DNA of 18,576 nt. Source: Verrucomicrobiota bacterium (GTDB lineage Bacteria; Verrucomicrobiota; Verrucomicrobiia; Chthoniobacterales; UBA10450). Shown in pieces: positions 6,449-14,419 of the stretch (position 1 is its first letter; each line of letters begins with the position of its first letter). Both the position numbers and the translations under genes were made by a program. The notes below the pieces were generated by a model. The model saw only the letters and a program-made list of their open reading frames with translations. It was not told the DNA's origin and made no database searches. The DNA lies in the NCBI GenBank assembly GCA_003219995.1, contig QHRC01000049.1, positions 1 through 18,576 on the forward strand, in the 5' to 3' direction.

Positions 6449-6796
6449 ATGAGAATAGTTTTTTATTTATTAGTGCTGCTGCCGTTGGCGTTTGCTGGCT
6501 GCGGAGAGGAGCCGGTAACCACAACCACCGTAACGCGTGAAGTAACAACGACTGGCCCAGCAACGGGAGAAGTTTATGTGACCCAGGCTCCGCCCGCGGT
6601 CCGGGTTGAGGCAGAGACGGTCGCACCCGGGCCGAACTATCTCTGGACACGCGGTTATTGGCGTTGGACAGGAGTGGACTATGTGTGGACGCCCGGCAGC
6701 TGGGTCGTCCGGCCAAGCATAAGAGCGGTTTGGGTCGAGGGTCATTGGGCCCACAGGTCCCGCGGATGGGTGTGGATCCCCGGCCATTGGCAATAG
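6449..6796 (+). CDS. W-x-x-G-x-W (YXWGXW-type) repeat lipoprotein
   Basis: Predicted secreted lipoprotein of 115 residues. The signal peptide MRIVFYLLVLLPLAFAGC ends at Cys18; Phe at -3 is a slightly atypical lipobox. A Thr-rich spacer (about 24-36) follows, then four hexapeptides of the form W-x-x-G-x-W at residues 66-71 (WTRGYW), 80-85 (WTPGSW), 95-100 (WVEGHW) and 109-114 (WIPGHW), spaced 14-15 residues apart. This matches the YXWGXW/WxxGxW repeat proteins common in bacterial cell envelopes, whose function is not established. The ribosome site GAGGA (6437-6441) lies 7 bp before the ATG and fixes the start. The gene converges on putA, 25 bp away. Confidence 0.85.
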   Translation: MRIVFYLLVLLPLAFAGCGEEPVTTTTVTREVTTTGPATGEVYVTQAPPAVRVEAETVAPGPNYLWTRGYWRWTGVDYVWTPGSWVVRPSIRAVWVEGHWAHRSRGWVWIPGHWQ

Positions 6797-6821
6797 CCGA
6801 AATCCATCGAAACGCAGTCGA

Positions 6822-9800
6822 TCAACCGCGCACGCGAAATTCGTCGCGATAGAGCGGCGTTTCTTCGGGTGCGAAGCCGTGGCGCATGATGTTTTCGGTG
6901 ACAACACGCGGCACCACGAATTGCAAAAGATAATCTTCGCCGCCGGCCTTGGTGCCGCCACCGCTCATCTTGAATCCGCCGAATGGGTGCCGCCCGACGA
7001 CCGCGCCGGTGCAGGAGCGATTGATGTAAACATTCCCGGCTTCGATTTGGGCTCTGGTGCGCTCAATGTTGGCTGGACTGCGCGAGAAAAATCCGGCGGT
7101 GAGCGCGTAATCGGTGCCGTTCGCGATCTTGATTGCTTCATCGAGATCGCGCGCTCTCAAAACGCTGAGAACCGGTCCGAAAATTTCTTCGCGGGCAATG
7201 CGCATGTCCGGCTTCACATCGACAAAGATTGTCGGCGGAATGAAGTACCCTTTTGACGGCACATTCTGATGCTGGAACGCGAGAGTGGCTTCGCTCTTGC
7301 CGGTCTCGATGTAATCCAGGATGCGCTCATGGGCTGTCTTGTCGATGACGGGGCCGACCGTAATCCCAGGTTCCTCCGGATTTCCGACCCGTAAACTCGC
7401 GGCCGCGTTGAGCAGGCGCTCGATCACGCGATCGTAATTTTGTTCCAGCACGATCAGTCGCGAAAGCGCCGAGCATTTTTGGCCTTGGTAACCAAAGGCG
7501 GAATAAGTGCAATCGACGATCGCTTCATCGAGATCGGCATCGGAATCGATAATGATAGCGTTTTTTCCGCCCATTTCGCAAATCACGCGCTTGAGCTCGC
7601 GCTGATCGGGGCGGGTGATGCCGGCGCTCTCCCAGATTCGCAGACCGACTTCGCGCGACCCGGTGAACGCAATAAGGTCGACATCTCTATGATCGACAAG
7701 GTGCGCGCCGATCACCGAGCCCTTGCCGGGGAAGTAATTCAATACGCCCGGCGGCACGCCGGCTTCCTCGAAAATCTCCATCAGCATGGCGCCGCAAACA
7801 GCCGATTGCTCGGCCGGCTTCATAATAACCGTGTTGCCGGTGACGAGCGCGGCCGTGGTCATTCCGCAGAGGATCGCGAGCGGAAAATTCCACGGCGCAA
7901 TGACGAACGCGACTCCGCGCGGCCAGTAGTGATAGTAGCTTTCTTCACCCGGAACGTGTTGGGTCAGGCGCGGCCGTCCGATCCGTCGCATTTGCTGGGC
8001 ATAAAAGAGACAAAAATCGATTGCCTCGCGGATATCGCCGTCCGCTTCCGTCCACGGTTTGCCGACTTCGAAAACCTCGAGCGCGGAGAGCTGGAAGCGA
8101 CGGCGGTCCATGATCGCAGCGGCTCGTTCCAATAGTTGCGCTCGTTCTTCGAATGGGGTCCATCGCCATTTTTCGAATGCGCCGCGAGCGGCCTGGACCG
8201 CGCGTTCCGCTTCGGCAATGCCGGCTTCAGCCACTGCGCCAACGACGTCATCGGGCGAGCTCGGATTGATCGAGGCAATCGTTTTGCCGGTCCTAATTTT
8301 TTCGCCATTAATGACCAGCGGATATTCCTTTCCAAGCCGCGTGCGCATTTCGCGCAAGGCGGCGCGCATTTTGTCCTGGTTCGCTTGCTCGGTGAAGTTA
8401 GTGAGCGGCGCGTTTTCGTAAGTATCGCCTGGCGGAGTATCACTGGAACCGCCAGGACGTTGATATCGATCTTTCATTGAGTGTGTAGTCGCAGTGGTTG
8501 AGCGGGTCGATGCACCGTTTCGGCTCTCCCGCAAAAGCTCAGAAGGATTGCGCAATAATTGCTCCTCGGAAACATTCTCGGAAAACTTCGCGCGCAAAAA
8601 ACCTTCATTCGAAGTGTTCTCAAGCAAGCGGCGAACGAGATACGACATTCCCGGCAGCAGCTCGCCGACCGGACAATATTCGCGGACCCGATACCCCATT
8701 TCAACCAGCGCCCGCTTAACTGGACCAGCCATGCCATAGAGCAATTGAAATTCGAAACGGCCGCGATCGATCCCGAGCTCGTCAGCGAGCGCCTGCGCAT
8801 GCGCGATGCTGCGGACATTGTGCGAGCCGAACGCGGCCGTGACGATCGATTCGTTTTCAAGCAACAGTTGGCTGAGCGCTTCAAAGTTCGTGTCGCTCTC
8901 TGGCTTTTGCAGATAAACGGGAATGTCCCAGCCGTTCTGGGTTGATTTGATTTTTTCGTAGTCCCAGTACGCGCCTTTGACGAGCCGCACGGTAAAACGC
9001 GTACGGCGGGCGCGCCCCCAATCGATAAGATCGACAAGATCTTTTTCGGCGTCGCGGAGGTAGGCTTGAATGACAATGCCGGCGTGCGGCCAATCTCGAA
9101 ACTCCGGTTCGGCGAAGAGGGTCTTATAAAGATAGAGTGTGATATTTTTGTGAGAAAAACTCTCCATATCGAAGTTGATAAACGCCCTGAGCTCTTTCGC
9201 TCGCCGCAAAATCGGACGAAGTTTTGGCGCAAGATGGGCGATTGCGTCCGCCGGATCAGCCGGATTTATCTGAGAATAGAGCGCGGAGATTTTTACGGAG
9301 AGATTGACGACGGGAAACAATCCCGCGCTGTCGCCGAGCGGATCGCTCCAGCCGCTTGTTTCGCGCGCGAGATGTTCGAGCAATTCCAAACAGCGTGCCG
9401 CGTATTCGTCCGTCTCCTTTTCGCTGACGACCGCTTCGCCCAAAAGATCGACCGTGAATCCGATCTTCTGTTCGTGCCGCTTGCGCAGCGTCTTCATGAC
9501 GTCATCGGGATTTTTTCCGGCGATGAATTGACGGGCCATCCCGGAAACATTCCAGCGCAGCAATTGGCCGCTGATCCACGGAAGAATTCTCGCGGCGCGG
9601 ACGCCGGTTCGGACGAGCGGCGCGAAGCCATTACCTATGTCCGTGAAATATTCGTCGAGATGCTGAACGATATCGCCTGAATGCCGGAGCGACGGCAGCA
9701 CATCAACAAAGCGAAACATCTGGACTTTAAAACGCTCATCGCGCATCGAGAGCGCCATCAGTCGCTGGTAAAAACCGGCCTTGCTGAAAAGAGATTCCGG

Positions 9801-9866
9801 ATGGTGGTCGACCAATTCAAAAATGCGCGTCCCACAGCGCTCGACCTCAGCTTGAAAAGACCTCAT
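6822..9866 (-). CDS. putA: Bifunctional proline dehydrogenase / L-glutamate gamma-semialdehyde dehydrogenase
   Basis: Oxidises proline to glutamate in two steps: FAD-dependent proline dehydrogenase, then NAD-dependent aldehyde dehydrogenase. With the ATG at 9866 the product has 1014 residues; a GTG at 9935 would add 23 weakly supported residues. The PRODH barrel (about 110-435) shows LVKGAYWDYEKIK, the segment FGSHNVRSIAHA, and the substrate motif VREYCPVGELLPGMSYLVRR. A low-complexity linker of about 45 residues (STRSTTATTHS) follows. The ALDH domain (about 500-985) has APWNFPLAI, the motif FTGSREVG, catalytic Glu764 in CEMGGKN, and Cys798 in GYQGQKCSALSR. There is no ribbon-helix-helix DNA-binding domain, so it should not autoregulate as E. 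coli PutA does. The size fits the short PutA class. Confidence 0.96.
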   Translation of the reverse strand: MRSFQAEVERCGTRIFELVDHHPESLFSKAGFYQRLMALSMRDERFKVQMFRFVDVLPSLRHSGDIVQHLDEYFTDIGNGFAPLVRTGVRAARILPWISGQLLRWNVSGMARQFIAGKNPDDVMKTLRKRHEQKIGFTVDLLGEAVVSEKETDEYAARCLELLEHLARETSGWSDPLGDSAGLFPVVNLSVKISALYSQINPADPADAIAHLAPKLRPILRRAKELRAFINFDMESFSHKNITLYLYKTLFAEPEFRDWPHAGIVIQAYLRDAEKDLVDLIDWGRARRTRFTVRLVKGAYWDYEKIKSTQNGWDIPVYLQKPESDTNFEALSQLLLENESIVTAAFGSHNVRSIAHAQALADELGIDRGRFEFQLLYGMAGPVKRALVEMGYRVREYCPVGELLPGMSYLVRRLLENTSNEGFLRAKFSENVSEEQLLRNPSELLRESRNGASTRSTTATTHSMKDRYQRPGGSSDTPPGDTYENAPLTNFTEQANQDKMRAALREMRTRLGKEYPLVINGEKIRTGKTIASINPSSPDDVVGAVAEAGIAEAERAVQAARGAFEKWRWTPFEERAQLLERAAAIMDRRRFQLSALEVFEVGKPWTEADGDIREAIDFCLFYAQQMRRIGRPRLTQHVPGEESYYHYWPRGVAFVIAPWNFPLAILCGMTTAALVTGNTVIMKPAEQSAVCGAMLMEIFEEAGVPPGVLNYFPGKGSVIGAHLVDHRDVDLIAFTGSREVGLRIWESAGITRPDQRELKRVICEMGGKNAIIIDSDADLDEAIVDCTYSAFGYQGQKCSALSRLIVLEQNYDRVIERLLNAAASLRVGNPEEPGITVGPVIDKTAHERILDYIETGKSEATLAFQHQNVPSKGYFIPPTIFVDVKPDMRIAREEIFGPVLSVLRARDLDEAIKIANGTDYALTAGFFSRSPANIERTRAQIEAGNVYINRSCTGAVVGRHPFGGFKMSGGGTKAGGEDYLLQFVVPRVVTENIMRHGFAPEETPLYRDEFRVRG

Positions 9867-10262
9867 GGATGACAATAATCCGCGCTCTGGACGTCGGCAA
9901 AGCTGATTGCCTGTTTGAAAAATTACCGCACCCACACACTCAGCCGCTGCTCCCTATTCGAAGTAAGAATGACGCAGGGAAAGCACTGAAATTATGAGAA
10001 TACGCAAGAAAATCGAGTGCGAAGGAGCGACCTTGGCTTCTTGGGATTCCGATTCCAGTTTTGTTTCTGTTCTTTCTGCTGCACGGATGCACGTGAAAGA
10101 TTAGGGCACGTAGAGGTGATTTGCCTGGCGGGCTCCAGAGGCCCAGGGCTCGGGTCTGTCAGGCAATCTCTCTCTCTCTTGCCGCCTAAAACGGCCCTCC
10201 GCTAGTTGTTGATCCTGTTCCTGATTGCTCCTTAAGAGAAACTCGCGTAGCAAACAGGCGAG
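9867..10262. other. Non-coding region between putA and threonine aldolase
   Basis: I see no convincing intact gene here. It should hold the divergent promoters for putA and the aldolase, but no clear promoter boxes stand out. Contents: a possible broken lipoprotein leader at 9994-10096; an inverted repeat TTGCCTG (10121-10127) with CAGGCAA (10160-10166), enclosing a GC-rich 32-nt loop with its own short stem; and a TC dinucleotide run at 10167-10179. The aldolase start is preceded by AGGCGAG, a passable ribosome site. Confidence 0.5.
9994..10096 (+). pseudogene. Possible frameshifted lipoprotein signal peptide remnant
   Basis: An ATG at 9994 starts MRIRKKIE. In a different frame, 10022-10096 reads KERPWLLGIPIPVLFLFFLL followed by HGCT and a stop, which looks like a basic-plus-hydrophobic leader ending in a lipobox (LLHGC). 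That frame has no start codon of its own after the stop at 9995-9997. Joining the two by one frameshift would give a normal lipoprotein signal peptide, with the mature protein then missing. Chance is a real alternative because the stretch is short. Confidence 0.25.
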
Positions 10263-11324
10263 ATGAAGCGGGGCGCTGATCGCTACGAGTTCGCCAGCGA
10301 CAACACCGCATCGATTTGTCCCGAAGCTTGGGATGCGCTGCAAAGGGCGAATGCCGATAAGGCGGCACCATCCTACGGCGATGATCGATGGACCGGACAA
10401 GCCAGCCACCTTGTGCGCGAGATGTTCGAAATCGATTGCGAAGTATTTCTTGTTTTCAATGGTACCGCAGCGAATGCGCTGGCGCTGGCGCAGCTTTGCC
10501 AGCCATTCCACAGCGTCATTTGCCATGAGCATGCACACATCCAAACCGACGAGTGTGGCGCGCCGGAATTTTTCTCCGGATCGAAACTGCTCGTCACGCG
10601 GGGAGCTAACGGCAAGATCGACATCGACGAAGCGGAAGCGACAATTCTTCGCCAGCCCGAATTGCATTCGCCGAAGCCGCGCGCGATCAGCATCACGCAA
10701 GCGACCGAGCTCGGGACTGTTTACACGACAGACGAGATCCGGGCGCTTAACGAATTTGCACGCAAACGGTCGCTTTTCCTTCATATGGATGGAGCGCGCT
10801 TCGCAAACGCGGTATCCTCACTTGGTTGTGCGCCGAAAGCGCTTACATGGGAAATCGGTGTGGATGTTCTTTGTTTTGGGGGAACGAAAAACGGCATCGG
10901 CGCGGGCGAGCTGGTGATATTTTTCAAAAAAGAACTCGCTCGCGAGTTCGACTATAGGGTCAAACAAGCAGGCCAGCTCGCGTCGAAAATGCGTTTTCTG
11001 GCCGCGCCGTGGGTAGGACTGCTGACGGGCGCTGTTTGGCTGCACCATGCGGAACACGCAAATCGCGCGGCACGGCAGCTCGCGGAGCAGCTTCGCTCGG
11101 AAGCAAAGATCGACATCGTCTTTCCAGTAGAAGCGAACGCAATCTTTGTGCGGATGAATGAGCAACTAGTGCGCGGGCTGCATGAACGCGGCTGGGATTT
11201 TTACAAATTCATTGAACCGGATGTGTACCGGTTGATGTGCTCATGGTCTGTCACCGAAGCTGATATTGCTGACTTTGTTGGCGACATTGTTGCGTTGAAA
11301 CGTAACGAAGAAGCAAAACATTGA
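10263..11324 (+). CDS. ltaE: Low-specificity L-threonine aldolase
   Basis: PLP-dependent enzyme that cleaves L-threonine or L-allo-threonine to glycine and acetaldehyde, cytoplasmic, fold type I. The 353-residue length fits. Recognised marks: FASDNTASICPEAWDAL at the N-terminus, SYGDDRWTG, the segment VFNGTAANALAL, the ring-stacking His in CHEHAHIQTDE (His90), LHMDGARFANA (Asp176 contacts the PLP nitrogen), and the Schiff-base Lys209 in CFGGTKNGIGAGE. The start ATG is preceded by AGGCGAG. The stereospecificity (L-threonine versus L-allo) cannot be read from the sequence. It is followed after 42 bp by a lipoprotein gene that may or may not be co-transcribed. Confidence 0.94.
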   Translation: MKRGADRYEFASDNTASICPEAWDALQRANADKAAPSYGDDRWTGQASHLVREMFEIDCEVFLVFNGTAANALALAQLCQPFHSVICHEHAHIQTDECGAPEFFSGSKLLVTRGANGKIDIDEAEATILRQPELHSPKPRAISITQATELGTVYTTDEIRALNEFARKRSLFLHMDGARFANAVSSLGCAPKALTWEIGVDVLCFGGTKNGIGAGELVIFFKKELAREFDYRVKQAGQLASKMRFLAAPWVGLLTGAVWLHHAEHANRAARQLAEQLRSEAKIDIVFPVEANAIFVRMNEQLVRGLHERGWDFYKFIEPDVYRLMCSWSVTEADIADFVGDIVALKRNEEAKH

Positions 11325-11366
11325 GTAGTTGCGCTGTGAAAAGGACGTCTGTATAGGAGCAGTAAG

Positions 11367-11849
11367 ATGGAGGCGGCAGCGCGAGTTTTACTTTCAACTT
11401 GCGTTCTGCTGTGGGGATGTCGGGCCACGCGCGATGTCGCTGTCACTTCGTATCATGTCGCTACCGCGCCGGTGCGCCTGGTGCACAGAGCCATCAGTGC
11501 TGATTCGCCGCCGCCGTCATCGACCACGACTACAACAACTTCGGACGTCACTACTCCGGGACGTCCGGTGCCAGTTACCTCTCCGAGCTCATCGCAACAG
11601 CAACGGATCGCTTCGAGGACGTCTGCAACGGAGACTCCGAGCGGAAATGCCCCAACCAAATCCAAAGGCTCGCCTCCGCAAACCACGGCCGTGCAGCCGC
11701 AGTTCCCAACCGCCAGGCCAGTTCCAGGCCGGCCTGGTATCGTGTTTAATCCCTACGACCCAGGCGGCGGGTACATCGATGTGAGCGGCTATGCGCCCGG
11801 GAGCAAGGTGAAAGACCCGGATTCACAAAAAATCTTCATTGTTCCGTAA
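11367..11849 (+). CDS. Thr/Ser/Pro-rich lipoprotein, 160 aa
   Basis: A predicted secreted lipoprotein with no named family that I recognise. The N-terminus has a hydrophobic leader ending LLWGC (Cys18; Trp at -2 is unusual). Residues 45-120 are low complexity, rich in Thr, Ser, Pro and Gln (DSPPPSSTTTTTTSDVTT), consistent with an extended linker or cell-wall spacer. The last 35 residues are more ordered: GIVFNPYDPGGGYIDVSGYA, then PGSKVKDPDSQKIFIVP. This short ending, with PGxxVKDP and KIFxVP, resembles endings I associate with other verrucomicrobial lipoproteins, but that is from memory. The ribosome site AGGAG (11355-11359) is 7 bp from the ATG, which supports the start. Confidence 0.75.
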   Translation: MEAAARVLLSTCVLLWGCRATRDVAVTSYHVATAPVRLVHRAISADSPPPSSTTTTTTSDVTTPGRPVPVTSPSSSQQQRIASRTSATETPSGNAPTKSKGSPPQTTAVQPQFPTARPVPGRPGIVFNPYDPGGGYIDVSGYAPGSKVKDPDSQKIFIVP

Positions 11850-11872
11850 AGGAAAAGATTGAATCCGATCGC

Positions 11873-11893
11873 GTGCCACCGGCGGAGTGGCGC
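11873..11893 (+). terminator. Weak stem-loop after the lipoprotein gene
   Basis: GTGCCAC (11873-11879) pairs with GTGGCGC (11887-11893) with one G-T wobble and a 7-base loop, 24 bp after the lipoprotein stop. Only three Ts follow, so an intrinsic terminator is possible but weak. Confidence 0.3.
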
Positions 11894-12022
11894 TTTCGCC
11901 TGAGGAATTTAAGTCGGCTATTCGGACGAAACTGGCGCAACCCGCCCAATAATCCCGCCTTTTGCGCGGCGCAAACGCAGATGGCTTAGCTCGACAACTT
12001 AGGGGACTTCGCTTTCCTGACG
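11894..12022. other. Short intergenic stretch without a gene
   Basis: Together with the stem-loop above this forms a 173-bp gap (11850-12022). I see no coding signal on either strand. A 5-bp hairpin at 11962-11974 (TTGCG/CGCAA) is the only structure noted and may be chance. Confidence 0.5.
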
Positions 12023-12208
12023 CTACCTGGGCGCGTTTTTGGCAATCGAATGGCTGGTATCGATCGCGTGTTTCTTCCAATTATGTTCACTCACTTTAGT
12101 CAGCTTGTTTGTTTGCATTTTCGAAGGTGCTGCCTCGGGAGCGTCTTTCTTCAAGATGACAACAAAGCCCAGAGCAGCCACGACAAATAAGGCGAGAATT
12201 GAACGCAT
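12023..12208 (-). CDS. Small membrane-anchored protein, 61 aa
   Basis: A short candidate gene with no recognised family. It begins MRSILALFVVAALGFVVILK, one hydrophobic segment that could be a signal anchor, then continues with a hydrophilic tail containing TKVSEHNWKKHAIDTSHSIA. The composition change from clean hydrophobic helix to charged tail is what a single-pass protein would show. The same frame stays open upstream to 12484, but that part is antisense to dsbD and has no protein-like character. No good ribosome site lies directly upstream of the ATG (GGGAG is 17 nt away), so the call is tentative. It is divergent from dsbD, with 81 bp between starts. Confidence 0.5.
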   Translation of the reverse strand: MRSILALFVVAALGFVVILKKDAPEAAPSKMQTNKLTKVSEHNWKKHAIDTSHSIAKNAPR

Positions 12209-12289
12209 ACCCTGAAATGCAGCAGCTCCCGAGCCATTTTGCCCGCTAGCTCGCGTTGCTGAAAACATCCACGAGTGGTAGGTAATAGC

Positions 12290-14416
12290 ATGCCGTTGGC
12301 GTTTCGCTTTGCCGTGCCGGTGACGATTTTCTTTTCGATCTTCGGTGCTGTGCCGGAGGGCAAGAGTCAGACTTATGAGGGAAAAGAGCTGGTCAAGGCA
12401 GAGCTCGTGGCCGACACGAACGCGATTATTCCCGGAAAAAAGTTCACCGCTGGGTTGCTTCTTCGAATGGCGCCCGGCTGGCACACCTACTGGAAGTTTT
12501 CCGGTGACGCCGGAATTCCCACAGAACTGAAATGGAAATTACCGCCGGGCTGGAAAGCAGGCGAGCTACAATGGCCAATTCCGCTGAAAACGAACGACCC
12601 TGGCGATATTCAAACCTACGGCTACCAGGATGAAGTCTTGCTCATGCAGGAAATAATCCCGCCTGCGAAGATCGACAATTCGCCAGTAAAACTTTCGGCG
12701 GAAGCAAACTGGCTCGTTTGCGAGAAAATCTGCATTCCCGGCAGCGCGACTCTGCAACTGGAAATCCCAACATCGACAACGAGCAAGGTCGCAAACACGG
12801 ACCTTTTTGCACGCTACCGCCAGTTACTGCCCAAAGATTGGCCTGGGGCCGACGTCGCGAAGGAGAAATGGAGCCACGTCGGTTCCGAGCTTCACCTCAG
12901 CGTGACCAGCGCGACACTGGCGAATCATCCGGTCGCGGATTTTTATCCATTGCCGGAGGGAAACATCGTTGTTGGTCATCCAAAGATCGAATCGCGGACT
13001 GGGAACGAAATTATTTTTGCTGTTCCGATCGACTCAGCGTCGAAAGATTTATTGTCGATCAAAGGTCTGGTCGTTTTTGCCCAGCGCCCCAATGGAAATG
13101 ACCGTGCCGCCTGGCGCGTGGCCGAACGTGCAGCAGCGCCACCTGCCAAATCTGTTCCCGCACGCGGCGTTCTTACCTTTCTCTTCTTTGGTTTTCTTGG
13201 CGGCTTGATCTTGAATTTGATGCCATGCGTCTTGCCGGTGATTTCGCTCAAGATCTTCGGATTCATTCAGCAGGCCGGTCAGAGCCGTGAAAAAATCTGG
13301 CGCAGCGGCCTCGCTTTCGCCGCTGGAATTTTCGCCTGGTTTGTTGGTCTGGCGCTGCTCCTGATTATTCTCAAAGCTGCCGGCCGCGAAGTTACCTGGG
13401 GGGGGTTTCAATTCACGAATCCTTATTTCGTTCTTTTGCTGAGCGTGATCGTTCTCGTCTTTGCCCTGAATCTTCTCGGCGTCTTCGAAATTTCGCTGCC
13501 GCAAACAGCCACCCGCGGATTGCTCAGCTGGACCGCGGGCGAAGGTGAAGCGGGCTCATTCTTTCAAGGTGTTTTCGCGACCGTCCTGGCGACGCCATGC
13601 ACCGCGCCATTTTTAGGAACCGCTCTTGGTTTCGCCTTCACCCAATCACCGGTAATCATATTGTCGATGTTTGTGGCCATCGCCGCCGGAATGAGCGCTC
13701 CCTATTTGCTCCTCTGTGCGCAACCGGCCTGGTTGCGATTTTTGCCGAAACCGGGCCCGTGGATGACGCATGTGAAACAGTTCATGGGTTTCCTGCTTCT
13801 CGCGACCTTGCTCTTTCTCCTCTACGTGCTCGGCGCGCAACGCGGCAGTGATGCGCTGATTTGGGCTTCGTGTTTTCTGCTCGTTGTCAGCATCGCTTGC
13901 TGGATGAAAGGCGCGTTCATCGTGCCGGGCGCATCGATCGCAACGAGGCGGCTTTCGCTCGTCCTCATGCTCGTGCTTGTAATCGGAAGCGGGATTTATT
14001 TCATTGGCGATAAGTTTCGTTCGTCCAAGCTCGCGACAACTTCGCAACTTGCCGGCGGGTGGCAGGCGTTCACGCCCGAGCGTTTGCAGGAAGAGTTGGC
14101 GGACGGCCACGCCGTCTTTGTCGATTTTACGGCGGCCTGGTGCCTGACGTGCAAATTCAACGAGGCCAGCGTGCTGGAAAGCGCCACCGTGCGCGAAGAA
14201 TTTCAGCGTCGCGGTATTGTCAAATTGAAAGCCGATTGGACGAACGGCGACCCGATCATCACAAAATTATTGCAACAATTTGGCCGCCCGGGTGTCCCAC
14301 TGTATGTGCTCTATCCCGGCAAATCCGCCGAACCGATTGTTTTTCCGGAATTGCTGACCAAGAGTATCATTCTGGACAAACTTGAAACCATCTCGCGCAC
14401 CATCGCTTCACAATAA
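12290..14416 (+). CDS. dsbD: DsbD/ScsB-type thiol:disulfide interchange protein
   Basis: Membrane protein predicted to carry electrons from cytoplasmic thioredoxin to exported thiol proteins. With the ATG at 12290 it has 708 residues (an in-frame GTG at 12275 is possible). A signal peptide lies at about 1-26. The N-terminal periplasmic domain (about 30-285) carries Cys144 and Cys148 in WLVCEKICIPG. The transmembrane core (about 293-572, eight or so helices) has the redox cysteines Cys313 in NLMPCVLPVISLK and Cys437 in ATPCTAPFLG. The C-terminal thioredoxin domain (about 585-708) has C-L-T-C at 618-621 in DFTAAWCLTCKFNE. All three cysteine pairs are intact. The N-terminal domain is the larger ScsB-like type rather than the short E. 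coli nDsbD. The redoxin gene starts 3 bp downstream, the likely client. Confidence 0.93.
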   Translation: MPLAFRFAVPVTIFFSIFGAVPEGKSQTYEGKELVKAELVADTNAIIPGKKFTAGLLLRMAPGWHTYWKFSGDAGIPTELKWKLPPGWKAGELQWPIPLKTNDPGDIQTYGYQDEVLLMQEIIPPAKIDNSPVKLSAEANWLVCEKICIPGSATLQLEIPTSTTSKVANTDLFARYRQLLPKDWPGADVAKEKWSHVGSELHLSVTSATLANHPVADFYPLPEGNIVVGHPKIESRTGNEIIFAVPIDSASKDLLSIKGLVVFAQRPNGNDRAAWRVAERAAAPPAKSVPARGVLTFLFFGFLGGLILNLMPCVLPVISLKIFGFIQQAGQSREKIWRSGLAFAAGIFAWFVGLALLLIILKAAGREVTWGGFQFTNPYFVLLLSVIVLVFALNLLGVFEISLPQTATRGLLSWTAGEGEAGSFFQGVFATVLATPCTAPFLGTALGFAFTQSPVIILSMFVAIAAGMSAPYLLLCAQPAWLRFLPKPGPWMTHVKQFMGFLLLATLLFLLYVLGAQRGSDALIWASCFLLVVSIACWMKGAFIVPGASIATRRLSLVLMLVLVIGSGIYFIGDKFRSSKLATTSQLAGGWQAFTPERLQEELADGHAVFVDFTAAWCLTCKFNEASVLESATVREEFQRRGIVKLKADWTNGDPIITKLLQQFGRPGVPLYVLYPGKSAEPIVFPELLTKSIILDKLETISRTIASQ

Positions 14417-14419
14417 CCT

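Noticed and set aside
8380..8530. Fusion artefact or frameshift between the two halves of PutA
   Set aside because: The frame is continuous through the low-complexity linker and single-chain PutA proteins of this size are well known; nothing suggests two genes.
9066..9680. Plus-strand open frame (204 codons) opposite the PRODH domain
   Set aside because: Shadow of putA; no independent start signal or domain.
10017..10205. Plus-strand frame with a Phe/Cys-rich start between putA and ltaE
   Set aside because: It crosses the hairpin and the TC run, and the protein-like part is short; the neighbouring frame looks more like a leader, so I do not call this one a gene.
11823..12080. Minus-strand frame (85 codons) in the gap after the Thr-rich lipoprotein
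   Set aside because: No motif, no ribosome site, composition like non-coding DNA, and it overlaps both the lipoprotein 3' end and the candidate small membrane protein gene.
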